This document shows, one piece after another, positions 8,758 through 20,830 of a DNA stretch of 64,000 nucleotides (position 1 is its first letter; every line of letters begins with the position of its first letter). Under the pieces are notes generated by a model. The model ran no database searches and was not told where the DNA came from. It saw only the letters and a program-made list of their open reading frames with translations. This DNA comes from AP-15 sp963775875. GTDB lineage: Bacteria; Pseudomonadota; Alphaproteobacteria; ATCC43930; CGMCC-115725. The stretch is taken from NCBI GenBank assembly GCA_963775875.1, contig CAVZKP010000031.1, positions 1 to 64,000 of the forward strand, written 5' to 3'. The translations under genes were made by a program, and so were the position numbers.

Positions 8758-9912
8758 TCAGAGCAAACCGAGCTGCCCCGCCGCCCGGCTGTCGCGCAGC
8801 CCCGAGCGCGCCAGGCGAGGCAGTATCTCGGCGCAAAAATACGGCAATTCGTCGAGATAATTGACAAACGAAATAGCGATCCCGTTGAGCCCAAGCGCCG
8901 CCAGCCGCGATATCTCCTCCGCCACCCGGTCCGGGTCGCCGACCAATGGCAGGCCGCCCATGCCGTTGGCCTGGTGATCGCGGATGCGCTGGAACTCGGC
9001 GGGCGAATGGGTCTGCGGCGTGACGTTCTTCATCGCCAGGATGTTGTCCACCGCCGCCCAGTCGGCGTGGTCGACGACAGCGTGCCGGTAATAATCCTGC
9101 GCCTCGCGCAGCGTCGGCCGGCAGGTGACGACCGCCACCGTGTAGATCCCGATCTCGCGGCCCGCCTGGCGCGCCAGCGCCCGCACCTTGCCGATGTGAT
9201 CCGCCGTCTCGTCGAACGAGATGCCGCGCGAGATGTTCGAAAACAATGCGTCGCAGTTGCGGATCGCGAAGGCCTGGCCGGTCGCCGAGGCGCCGGCATT
9301 CATGATCAGCGGCCGCGTTCCGCCATAGGGTTTGGGCTTGGCCCGCACGCCCTTCAATTTGAAGAAATGCCCGTCAAAATCGAAATCCATCCGCGGCGAC
9401 CAGGCGAGCTTGACGATATCGAGCCATTCCTGCGCGTATTCGTAGCGCGCCTGATGATCGCGCAAGGTCGCGCCGAACATCTCGAACTCGCCCTCGTTCC
9501 AGCCGCACACCAGATTGAGGCCGAAACGTCCTTCGCCGATATGGTCGGCGGTGACGAACTCCTTGGCGGCGATCAGCGGCGGCAGCAGCGGCGCGTGCAC
9601 GGTTCCGAACACGGTGAGCCGTTCGGTCTTGGCCAACAGCCCGCAGGCCCAGGCCACCGTCTCCCAGGTCGCGCCCTGGTAGTCGGTCGAGCCGCCATAT
9701 CCCTTCCAGCGTCCGATCGGCAGCATGAACTCGATGCCGGCCCGGTCGGCCATCTGCGCCAGCCTGACGCAGTCGGGCCAGCTCCCCGACCAGCGCTCCG
9801 GCACCGTCGTGACCGCGCGGCCGGAGGAGCAGTTGGCGCCAAAGAGGCCGAGCTTGAGCCGATTGGCGCTGCCCATTGCCGCGCGCCGGGCGTTGCCGAT
9901 TTCGGGGTCCAA
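8758..9912 (-). CDS. LLM class flavin-dependent monooxygenase (SsuD-like TIM barrel)
   Basis: This 384-residue protein belongs to the bacterial luciferase-like superfamily of FMNH2-dependent monooxygenases. Typical segments are KLGLFGANCSSG at the first strand, the FGTVHAPLLPPLIAAKE helix, HIGEGRFGLNLVCGWNEGEF, RPLIMNAGASATGQAFA and a C-terminal LPLVGDPDRVAEEI. It most resembles alkanesulfonate or dimethylsulfone-type enzymes, but the substrate cannot be assigned. The start is a TTG at 9912, chosen because GAGGAG lies seven bases upstream; the alternative ATG at 9876 has no ribosome site. No flavin reductase gene is adjacent. Confidence 0.85.
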   Translation of the reverse strand: MDPEIGNARRAAMGSANRLKLGLFGANCSSGRAVTTVPERWSGSWPDCVRLAQMADRAGIEFMLPIGRWKGYGGSTDYQGATWETVAWACGLLAKTERLTVFGTVHAPLLPPLIAAKEFVTADHIGEGRFGLNLVCGWNEGEFEMFGATLRDHQARYEYAQEWLDIVKLAWSPRMDFDFDGHFFKLKGVRAKPKPYGGTRPLIMNAGASATGQAFAIRNCDALFSNISRGISFDETADHIGKVRALARQAGREIGIYTVAVVTCRPTLREAQDYYRHAVVDHADWAAVDNILAMKNVTPQTHSPAEFQRIRDHQANGMGGLPLVGDPDRVAEEISRLAALGLNGIAISFVNYLDELPYFCAEILPRLARSGLRDSRAAGQLGLL

Positions 9913-9998
9913 GGTCGCACTCCTCGACTGTTCCGGCCCGGATCATACATATGCCAGGGCCGCGATCGGTGGCTTACTTCCGCCGGACCGCCGGCGGC

Positions 9999-13758
<3,760 letters not shown>

Positions 13759-14784
13759 TCAGTTCGCCAGAGCGGCGGCGATCGCGGCCCGGTCGAGGCC
13801 CCGCTGGCCGATCACGACGAGCCGCGTCTGGCGCCGCTCACCCTCGCGCCACGGCCGGTCGAAATATTGCTGCACGCGGTCGCCCACCGCCTGGACGACG
13901 AGCCGCCTCCCGCGGCCGGGCTGGTCGACAAATCCCTTGAGGCGCAGGACACCGTAGCGGCGGATGACCGCGCCGAGGCGGGCAAAAAACGCCTCGCCAT
14001 CGGCCACCGGGCCCAGACTTACGACAAAGCTTTCGAAATCGTCGTGGTCATGCGCCAGTTCGAGATCGTGCACAGACGGCCGCGCGGCCAGATCGTCCTC
14101 GGCATTCGCCGCCAGGCCGAGCGCCACCGCGGGCGCCACCGCGCCGTCTCGGGCGGCGACCAGCTTCACCCCAGGCCGCAGCCGCTCGCCGATTTCGCGG
14201 CACAGCGCCGCCAGGCGGTCAGGCGGGACCAGGTCGGTCTTGTTCAGGACGACCAGGTCGGCGCAGGCGAGCTGGTCGGAAAACACCTCATCGAGCGGAT
14301 TGTCGTGGGTCAGCGCCGGGTCGGCCGCGCGCGCCCGGGCCACCGCTTCGGGATCGTCGGCGAACCGGCCGGCGGCGATTGCGGCGGCGTCGATCACCGC
14401 CAGCACGCCGTCGACGGTCGTCCGGGTCCGGATCTCGGGCCAGGCAAAGGCCTGCACCAATGGTTTCGGCAAGGCCAGACCCGAGGTTTCGATCAGGATG
14501 TGCTCTGGCGGCGCCGGGCGGTCGAGCAGCCGGCTCAGGGTCGGCAGAAAATCATCGGCGACGGTGCAGCACAGGCAGCCATTGGCCAGCTCGACGATGT
14601 CGTCCTCGGTGCAAGCCGCGTCGCCGCAGCCGAGCAGCAACTCGCGATCGATGCCGAGTTCGCCGAATTCATTGACCACGACGGCGAGCCGCCGCCCCTG
14701 CGCCCGCGCCAGCAGGTGCCGCACCAGGCTGGTCTTGCCGGCGCCGAGAAAGCCGGTGATCACCGTCGCCGGAACGCGGCGCAT
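13759..14784 (-). CDS. cobW: CobW, G3E GTPase of cobalamin biosynthesis
   Basis: This 341-residue protein is a CobW/COG0523-family metallochaperone GTPase. The Walker A is GFLGAGKTS at residues 11-19, the metal-binding CxCC is GCLCCTV, the Mg/Walker B region is ILIETSGLALPKP and the base-specificity motif NKTD. A C-terminal CobW_C domain follows a short His/Asp-rich stretch (HDLELAHDHDD). The family is thought to deliver cobalt to the CobN chelatase. It begins 3 bp after cobU/cobP, and its TGA abuts the cobN ATG, so these genes form one transcript. Confidence 0.95.
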   Translation of the reverse strand: MRRVPATVITGFLGAGKTSLVRHLLARAQGRRLAVVVNEFGELGIDRELLLGCGDAACTEDDIVELANGCLCCTVADDFLPTLSRLLDRPAPPEHILIETSGLALPKPLVQAFAWPEIRTRTTVDGVLAVIDAAAIAAGRFADDPEAVARARAADPALTHDNPLDEVFSDQLACADLVVLNKTDLVPPDRLAALCREIGERLRPGVKLVAARDGAVAPAVALGLAANAEDDLAARPSVHDLELAHDHDDFESFVVSLGPVADGEAFFARLGAVIRRYGVLRLKGFVDQPGRGRRLVVQAVGDRVQQYFDRPWREGERRQTRLVVIGQRGLDRAAIAAALAN

Positions 14785-14787
14785 GGC

Positions 14788-15339
14788 TCAGCCCTCCTTC
14801 AGGATCAACGGCAGGCCGGCGGCAATAAACACAACCTGGTCGGCGAGCGCGGCGATCTGTTGATTGAGCGCGCCGGCGGCGTCGCGAAAGCGGCGGCCGA
14901 GCGGTGTCCCGGGCACCAGGCCCATGCCGACCTCGTTGGCGACCAGCACGACCGGCCCGGCGGCAACGCGCAATGCCGAGACCAGGTCCGCGGTCTCGTC
15001 TTCGATCGGTTTCCCGGCGAGCATCAGATTGGACAGCCACAGGGTCAGGCAGTCGACCAGCAACGGCCGCTGCGGCGACGCCGCGGCAGCGATCACCGGC
15101 GCGAGCGCCAGCGGCTCCTCGACCGTCTGCCAGAAGCGGCCGCGGCGTGCCCGGTGGGCGGCGATGCGCGCCGCCATCTCGGCGTCCCCGGCCTCGGCCG
15201 TCGCGCAATAGGTTCCGCCGGCGGCGGCGCCCAGGACCAGGCATTCGGCATAGCGGCTCTTGCCCGATCGGGCGCCGCCCAGCACCAGGGTCACCGCGGG
15301 CAATCCGCCGCGCGCCGGTTCCGCACTCGCCAACGGCAT
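14788..15339 (-). CDS. cobU: Adenosylcobinamide kinase / adenosylcobinamide-phosphate guanylyltransferase
   Basis: This 183-residue bifunctional enzyme (CobU in enterics, CobP in Pseudomonas/Rhizobium naming) phosphorylates adenosylcobinamide and transfers GMP to make adenosylcobinamide-GDP. It shows the P-loop LVLGGARSGKSRYAE, the HRARRGRFWQTVEEP segment with the guanylylated His, LLVDCLTLWLSN and VANEVGMGLVP. The start is MPLASAEP at 15339 because GGAGGAGGGA precedes it; upstream codons in the same frame belong to the riboswitch. It is the first gene under the B12 riboswitch. Confidence 0.95.
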   Translation of the reverse strand: MPLASAEPARGGLPAVTLVLGGARSGKSRYAECLVLGAAAGGTYCATAEAGDAEMAARIAAHRARRGRFWQTVEEPLALAPVIAAAASPQRPLLVDCLTLWLSNLMLAGKPIEDETADLVSALRVAAGPVVLVANEVGMGLVPGTPLGRRFRDAAGALNQQIAALADQVVFIAAGLPLILKEG

Positions 15340-15377
15340 TGGTCCCTCCTCCTCCGCCCGAGGAATCGTCCCGTTTC

Positions 15378-15530
15378 GCGCGATGCGGAGGTCTCCTGGC
15401 TCGGGGTCGTCGCCCGCGGCGCCTTCCCGGCCGGGCTGCCGCCCGAGCCAGTGGCATAAGCCGCGGTCTCGCCGCTTACAGTTGCGGGGGCAGCGCCGGT
15501 GTTGCACCGGACTTCCCTGTCGCATCGCGG
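15378..15530 (-). promoter_or_regulatory. Cobalamin (AdoCbl) riboswitch
   Basis: On the minus strand, in order, are a P1 5' arm CGCGATGC, GGGAAGTCCGGTGCAACACC, GCTGCCCCCGCAACTGTAAG, the B12-box segment TGCCACTGG, GGGAAGGCG, CCCGAGCCAGGAGACCTCC and the P1 3' arm CGCATCGCG. These are all the conserved blocks of the AdoCbl class in the right order. The switch ends about 40 bases before the cobU/cobP start and overlaps no gene. It probably represses translation of the chain cobU-cobW-cobN when B12 is plentiful by sequestering the GGAGGAGG site. Confidence 0.95.
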
Positions 15531-15640
15531 GGCGCAGCTTAGCATGCGGCGCCGGCGCCCGTCGTCGCAGATTTGTCGCACAAGCTCGATTATGCTGGGC
15601 GTTCGGCGTAGGGTGCGCCGTCAAGCAACAGGAGGGGCGA

Positions 15641-16051
15641 ATGAAGATCGAAGGCGGATGTCTATGCGGCAAGGTGCGCTATTCGGCCGATGCCGAGCCG
15701 ATCTTTGTCGGGATATGCCATTGCAGCAATTGCCAGAAAGCCTCGGGAGGCGCGTTCAACGTGGTGGTGGCGCTGCCGAAGCCGGCGGTCGACCTGAAGG
15801 GCAGGCTGGCGACATTTGAAGGACGCGGCGACAGCGGCAAGGCGACCTACCGGCAGTTCTGCCCCGAATGCGCCTCGCCGATCACCGTGTCTGCCGAGGT
15901 GATGCCCGACGTCTGGATGATCCCGGCCGGGACGCTCGACGATCCGAGTTGGGTGAAGCCGGCGATGCAGATCTACTGCGACAGCGCGCAGCCCTGGGTA
16001 AAGCTCGAAGGCGACATGCAGCGCTTCCCCGGAATGCCCAGCCCAGGTTAA
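15641..16051 (+). CDS. GFA family zinc protein (glutathione-dependent formaldehyde-activating-like)
   Basis: This 136-residue single-domain protein starts at 15641 (MKIEGGCLCGKVRY) behind AGGAGGGG; the open frame upstream overlaps the riboswitch and is ignored. The zinc cysteines of the GFA/CENP-V fold are present: GGCLCGKVRY, CHCSNCQKASG and FCPECASPI. Members are often called glutathione-dependent formaldehyde-activating enzymes, but for most no activity is established. It is transcribed divergently from the B12 operon and has no functional link visible in the sequence. Confidence 0.88.
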   Translation: MKIEGGCLCGKVRYSADAEPIFVGICHCSNCQKASGGAFNVVVALPKPAVDLKGRLATFEGRGDSGKATYRQFCPECASPITVSAEVMPDVWMIPAGTLDDPSWVKPAMQIYCDSAQPWVKLEGDMQRFPGMPSPG

Positions 16052-16156
16052 GTGTCCGGCTCGAAATGAAACAACTGTCCCAATCCGTCATCGTCGCGGG
16101 AATGACGGGTAATCAATTCATATTGCGGGATTAATTATGTTTGGGCGCTCAGGGAC

Positions 16157-16795
16157 TTAGCGCGCCGGGCGGTTGACGGTCACCACCCGCCAGCCGTGGC
16201 CCATGCCCGGGCCATCGACCCGGTCGATGCGGGTGATCGAGCAATTGTCGATCGAAAACGCGAGGGCCGCTTCCGGATCAAGTCCGAGAGCCAAGCCCAG
16301 CGCCGCGCGAATCGTGCCGCCATGCGCCACCGCAATCAGGTCTCGGCCGGGATGGGCCGCGACCAGGCGATGGATCGAGCGCGACACCCGCTCGATGACG
16401 GCGACGAAGCTCTCGCCGCTGGGCGGCGCCTGATGCGCCGGCGCATGCCAGAAGCGGTGAAAATCGCCGTTTCGCGATTGGCTCAGCTGGTCATAGGTCA
16501 AGCCCTGCCATTCGCCGAAATCCTGCTCGGCGAGATCGGCGATCGCCAGCGCTTCGGGTCCGGGGATCGGCTGCGGGCCGGGCAGCCCGGCGCGGATGAT
16601 CGCCGCCGCCGTCTGGTGGGTGCGGCGCAAATTGCTGGTGACCCAGACGGCGTTACCCGGCAGTTGGGCGGCGAGCCCGGCGAACACGGCGAATTGCGAG
16701 CAGTCGCACGACAGATCGGACTGGCCGTAAATGCGCCCGTCATGCGCCACCGGGGCGTGGCGCACCCACCAGAAGCGAGTGGCAATCTCGCTCAT
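16157..16795 (-). CDS. cobC: Histidine phosphatase, probable alpha-ribazole phosphatase CobC
   Basis: This 212-residue histidine phosphatase has the catalytic motif WVRHAPVA (RHA instead of RHG, frequent in CobC-like proteins), SNLRRTHQTA, DFGEWQGLTYDQL and the second catalytic His in VAHGGTIRAAL. CobC removes the phosphate from alpha-ribazole-5'-phosphate or the final cobalamin phosphate. Assignment rests on context: the ATG at 16795 overlaps the cobS stop by four bases (ATGA). An earlier frame opening to 16945 overlaps cobS and is not used. Family alone would allow other phosphatase roles. Confidence 0.85.
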   Translation of the reverse strand: MSEIATRFWWVRHAPVAHDGRIYGQSDLSCDCSQFAVFAGLAAQLPGNAVWVTSNLRRTHQTAAAIIRAGLPGPQPIPGPEALAIADLAEQDFGEWQGLTYDQLSQSRNGDFHRFWHAPAHQAPPSGESFVAVIERVSRSIHRLVAAHPGRDLIAVAHGGTIRAALGLALGLDPEAALAFSIDNCSITRIDRVDGPGMGHGWRVVTVNRPAR

Positions 16796-17568
16796 CGCGC
16801 CGCCGCCGCCAGCAATATGACGATCTCTGCGACCTGCTGAAAGGCGCCGAGGACATCGCCGGTGTAGCCGCCGATCCGGCGATGGGCAAATAGGCCAGCG
16901 GCGAAAACCGCCCCGGCGGCGAGGCCGAGCGCGACGCCGCCGCATGCCGGACCGAGCGCCGCCAACGCGATCGCCGCGCCGATCGCGGCGGCGGCGACGG
17001 CGGTCGCCATTCCCGGTCTCCCGGCGCCCGCGCCAAGACCGTCTCCGCGCGCCGGCGCCAATACCCGCATCGCCGCCGGCAGCAGGCCGCGCGAGGCGGC
17101 GTGCGCCGCGACCAGCGCCAACCCGGCATAGAAGGCTTCGCCGCTTTGCGCGAGGGCGGCGGCTCGCAGGGTCACGCTCAGCACGAGCGCCAGAACGCCA
17201 TACGCGCCAAGCCGGCTGTCGCGCATGATCGCCAGCCGGCGCGGGCGATCATTGCCGCCGAACAAGCCGTCGGCGGTATCGGCGAGGCCGTCCTCATGCA
17301 ATGCCCCGGTCACGCATAGAGAGGCGAGCACCGCCAGCAGCGCCGCCGCGCCGGCGCCGAGGCCGAGCAGCTCGGCCACCAGGAACACCAGCGCGGCGAT
17401 GGCGCCGACGCCGGCGCCGACCAGCGGAAAGGCCCAGGACGAGGCGGCCAGCCGCCCGGCGGCATCGGCCGGCGTCCCGATCGGGAGACGGGTCAGAAAG
17501 GCGGCGGCGATGGCAAAGCCGGTCGGCATCCGGGAATCTCGCAAAGGGTCAGCGGGCGCGGCCATCAC
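16792..17568 (-). CDS. cobS: Adenosylcobinamide-GDP ribazoletransferase (cobalamin synthase)
   Basis: This 258-residue integral membrane enzyme (CobS; CobV in aerobic naming) joins adenosylcobinamide-GDP and alpha-ribazole(-phosphate) to form the cobalamin nucleotide loop. The diagnostic ALHEDGLADTADGLFGG lies at about residues 90-106, with RDSRLGAYGVLALVL just after and a FQQVAEIVILLAA end; several Ala/Leu/Gly-rich membrane segments cover most of the rest. There are two possible starts (MMAAP or the later MPTGFAIAAAFLTRLPIG); the later one fits family lengths equally well. It is translationally coupled to cobC and divergent from cobT. Confidence 0.93.
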   Translation of the reverse strand: MMAAPADPLRDSRMPTGFAIAAAFLTRLPIGTPADAAGRLAASSWAFPLVGAGVGAIAALVFLVAELLGLGAGAAALLAVLASLCVTGALHEDGLADTADGLFGGNDRPRRLAIMRDSRLGAYGVLALVLSVTLRAAALAQSGEAFYAGLALVAAHAASRGLLPAAMRVLAPARGDGLGAGAGRPGMATAVAAAAIGAAIALAALGPACGGVALGLAAGAVFAAGLFAHRRIGGYTGDVLGAFQQVAEIVILLAAAAR

Positions 17569-17660
17569 CCAAGGATAGCCGATGCGGACAAGGATGGCGC
17601 TTCTTAACGCTTGGATCGGCGGCGTCTTTCGCCGACCATTGCGGCTAAAGGAGGATGGTT

Positions 17661-18680
17661 ATGGACACGCCGAGTGCGACCCTCGACGAGATGCGCGCGC
17701 TGTTGGCCCATCTGCCGGGGCCCGACCGCGAATCCGAGGCCGCGGCGGCCCTGCGCCAGGCGCAGCTGACCAAGCCCGCGGGGTCGCTCGGCCGGCTCGA
17801 ACAGCTGGCGATCTGGCTGGCGACCTGGCAGGCGCGGCACCCGCCCCGGCTCGACCATCCGCGCACCATCGTCTTTGCCGGCAACCACGGCGTCGCCGCC
17901 CGCGGCGTGTCCGCCTATCCGGCGTCGGTCACCGCGCAGATGGTGCAGAATTTTGTCGCCGGCGGCGCCGCGGTCAATCAGCTGTGCCGGGTCGTCGACG
18001 CCGATCTGCGGGTCTACGAGATGAACCTCGACGCGCCGACCGGCGACATCGTCGAGCGGCCGGCGATGAGCGAGGAGGAATGCGCCAAGGCGATGGCCTA
18101 CGGCATGATGGCGGTCGAGCCCGGCATCGACGCGCTGGCGGTCGGCGAAATGGGGATCGGCAATACCACGGTCGCCGCGGCCTTGTGCGCCGGGCTGTTC
18201 GGCGGCTCGGCCGAGTTGTGGACCGGCCCCGGCACCGGGGTCGCCGGGGTCGCGCTCGAACACAAGCGCCAGGCCGTCGCCGCGGCCGCGGCATTGCACC
18301 GGCCGGCGGCCCGCGACCCGTTCGACCTGCTGCGCCGGCTGGGCGGGCTGGAACTCGCGGCGATTGCCGGGGCGGTGATGGCGGCGCGGCTCGGACGGGT
18401 GCCGGTCGTGCTCGACGGTTTCACCTCGACCGCCGCCGCCGCCGTGCTGTTCGCCGCCGACCCGCAGGCGCTCGACCATTGCGTCGTCGCCCATGTCTCG
18501 GCCGAACCCGGCCACCGCGTTTTGCTCGAACGGCTGGGTCAGCGGCCGCTGCTCGATCTCGGCATGCGGCTCGGCGAGGCCTCGGGGGCGACCTTGGCGC
18601 TCGCCCTTCTAAAAGCGGCCGCCGCCTGCCACAATGGGATGGCGACCTTTACCGAGGCCGGAGTGAGCGGGCCCGGCTGA
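17661..18680 (+). CDS. cobT: Nicotinate-nucleotide--dimethylbenzimidazole phosphoribosyltransferase
   Basis: This 339-residue CobT (CobU in Pseudomonas naming) makes alpha-ribazole phosphate from NaMN and dimethylbenzimidazole. Seen are LTKPAGSLGRLEQLA, VFAGNHGVAARGVSAYP, GEMGIGNTT, VLDGFTSTAAAA and the C-terminal MATFTEAGVS with the region of the catalytic Glu. Two ATGs lie six bases apart; I choose 17661 because AAAGGAGG ends directly against the first. It is divergent from cobS-cobC with about 90 bp between them, which must hold both promoters. No second riboswitch is visible there. Confidence 0.94.
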   Translation: MDTPSATLDEMRALLAHLPGPDRESEAAAALRQAQLTKPAGSLGRLEQLAIWLATWQARHPPRLDHPRTIVFAGNHGVAARGVSAYPASVTAQMVQNFVAGGAAVNQLCRVVDADLRVYEMNLDAPTGDIVERPAMSEEECAKAMAYGMMAVEPGIDALAVGEMGIGNTTVAAALCAGLFGGSAELWTGPGTGVAGVALEHKRQAVAAAAALHRPAARDPFDLLRRLGGLELAAIAGAVMAARLGRVPVVLDGFTSTAAAAVLFAADPQALDHCVVAHVSAEPGHRVLLERLGQRPLLDLGMRLGEASGATLALALLKAAAACHNGMATFTEAGVSGPG

Positions 18681-18882
18681 ACCGTCCGGACGGTTATTTC
18701 GATCGCCGGCAGGCGATTTCGCCGAGATCGGCGCGGCAATCTGGCGCTGCGGTGCAGAGAGGCAACAGGGGGACGATTTCGTGATCATGCTCGCAGCTTG
18801 CGGGGTGGTCGGCGCGCGGACGGCGCAGCAACGGGCGCTCGCGGAAAGCCGGAGCGCCGCCGGGCGAAGCTGACTGCCGGGG

Positions 18883-20745
18883 ATGAGCCTCGATCCGGCT
18901 GAACCGGGGCCTGCGGCCGGCAGCCATCGCCGGCTCGACGCCGCTCCCTACCGGCCGGACGCCGCCTTCCCGCAGCGCCCGCGGCGCGGGCTGACCTGGC
19001 CGTTGCGCGGACTTGTCGCCGCGTCGCTGGCGGTCCCGCTGCTGCTGCTGGCGATTGCCGCCTGGCAGAATCTCCGCCTGGTTCAGCGCCAGGCCGAAGA
19101 GCGGGCGACGATCGAAGCCGGCGAATTGGGCGAGCACGACCTCACCGCGTTCAAGACCTACCCGCTGGTGCTCGGCTGGATCGACGACCGGATCCGCGGG
19201 CGGGATTGGAGCCGCATCCAGGACAGCCAGGAGCTTCACCGGCTATTGTCGGACCTTGAGACCTTGCCGCCGATCGATGGGGTCTGGATCGTCGATGCGG
19301 CCGGCCATGTTCGCGCCAGCGGGCGGTACTTCCCGGTTCCGGCTACCGCCGACAATTGCGTAAAAGAGGCCTTTCTCGCCCAAAAGCAACGCGACCGGCA
19401 GCTGCTGGTCGGGCGGGCGGAAACCGATCCAATAACGCACGATGCCGAATTCAGCATCTCCCGGCGCCGGTCAACGCCCGATGGGGGGTTTGACGGGGTC
19501 ATCATCGTCTCCGCCAGAGCCCGCTATTTCAGCAAATTCTACAGTACGATTTCTGCCGAAAAGGGGATCGAGGTTTTTCTCGCGCGGAGCGATGGAGCGA
19601 TCCTGGCCAGCTATCCCCAACGGCCGACGCCGGCTTTCGAGCCCAATAATAGCCCATTGATCAAGACGATGGCCTCGGGGTCGGCGGGCGGGACCTTCCT
19701 CGCCAGATCGGCGACGGATGCGATCGAGCGGATCTATGCCTTCCGCCAAATTTCCGGCTACCCGGCCGATGTCGTGTTCAGTGTGCCGACCGGCGAGGTG
19801 TTGCCGTCATGGCGCGCCAACCTCGTCAGCTACCTGCTGTTTGCGGTGCCGGCCTCGCTCGCGCTGTTCGGCATGACGTTTCTCGCGGCGCGACAGATGC
19901 AGCGGCAAAAGATCGCGAACTGGCGCTGGCATACCACGGCGCGGCGGCTGCGGCGCGAGATGGATCGGCGGGCGCAGGCCGAAGCCGAACTGCTCCAGGC
20001 GCAAAAGATCGAGGCGCTCGGTCAACTGACCGGCGGCATCGCCCATGATTTCAACAATCTGTTGGCGGTGCTGCAGGGCTGCCTCGAAATCTTGAATGGC
20101 CGCCAATCAAACGACAGGCTGCAGGCCCGGGTCGCTCTGGCGTTGCAGACCGTCGAGCGCGGCGAAAAACTGACCCGTCAGCTGCTCGCCTTCGCCCGGC
20201 GCCAGCCGCTCTCGGTCTCCCGGGTGGACATCAACGCCCAGCTGCAGCGGATGACCGAGATGCTGGGCCGCACCGTCGGCAGCGGCGTCACCATCGAAAC
20301 CGATTTGGCGCCCGATCTCTGGCCGGTCGATGCCGATCCCACCCAGCTCGAACTCGCGGTGATCAACCTGGCGATCAACGCTCGCGATGCGATGCCCCAG
20401 GGCGGCCGGCTGCGCATCCGAACGGCAAAGGCGGCATTCTCCCAAAACCTGCCGGGGAGCCGGGCGGGCGATTTTGTCGATCTCGAAATCTCCGACACCG
20501 GAACCGGGATGCCGCCGCAAGTGGCGGAGCGCGCGTTCGAGCCGTTCTTTACCACCAAGAAGGCCGGCAAGGGCACCGGCCTCGGGCTCAGCATGGTCTA
20601 CGGATTTGCCCGCCAAGCCGGCGGCACCGCGACGATCCGCAGCGAGGCCGGCCGCGGCACCACGGTAACCTTGCGCCTGCGCCGCAGCCCCGAGCAGCGC
20701 GCCGCGGAAGACGCGACGGGCTTGCCCGCAGGTGGCCCGGCATGA
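18883..20745 (+). CDS. Membrane sensor histidine kinase with periplasmic Cache-like domain
   Basis: The 620-residue protein has a short cytoplasmic head, a membrane segment at about residues 43-60, a periplasmic region of about 240 residues and a second membrane segment near 315-335. The periplasmic region resembles a double-Cache sensor (WIVDAAGHVRASGRYFP; FDGVIIVSARARYFSKFY). A coiled linker and kinase core follow. The phospho-acceptor is H388 in QLTGGIAHDFNNLLA, the N box NLAINARDAMP, and the G boxes DTGTGMP and GKGTGLGLSMVYGF. It is of the hybrid-kinase-like HWE-distinct class that often lacks a cognate partner next door. No response regulator lies nearby, and the GTG/ATG start is uncertain by a few codons. 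Confidence 0.9.
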   Translation: MSLDPAEPGPAAGSHRRLDAAPYRPDAAFPQRPRRGLTWPLRGLVAASLAVPLLLLAIAAWQNLRLVQRQAEERATIEAGELGEHDLTAFKTYPLVLGWIDDRIRGRDWSRIQDSQELHRLLSDLETLPPIDGVWIVDAAGHVRASGRYFPVPATADNCVKEAFLAQKQRDRQLLVGRAETDPITHDAEFSISRRRSTPDGGFDGVIIVSARARYFSKFYSTISAEKGIEVFLARSDGAILASYPQRPTPAFEPNNSPLIKTMASGSAGGTFLARSATDAIERIYAFRQISGYPADVVFSVPTGEVLPSWRANLVSYLLFAVPASLALFGMTFLAARQMQRQKIANWRWHTTARRLRREMDRRAQAEAELLQAQKIEALGQLTGGIAHDFNNLLAVLQGCLEILNGRQSNDRLQARVALALQTVERGEKLTRQLLAFARRQPLSVSRVDINAQLQRMTEMLGRTVGSGVTIETDLAPDLWPVDADPTQLELAVINLAINARDAMPQGGRLRIRTAKAAFSQNLPGSRAGDFVDLEISDTGTGMPPQVAERAFEPFFTTKKAGKGTGLGLSMVYGFARQAGGTATIRSEAGRGTTVTLRLRRSPEQRAAEDATGLPAGGPA

Positions 20746-20830
20746 AACTCTGCGGGCTTGGCGATGATGGCGCCGGCCGAGGCCGGAGCGGTGCGGCGCC
20801 ATCGCGTGGTTGCAAGTCGGAGGGAATGAG

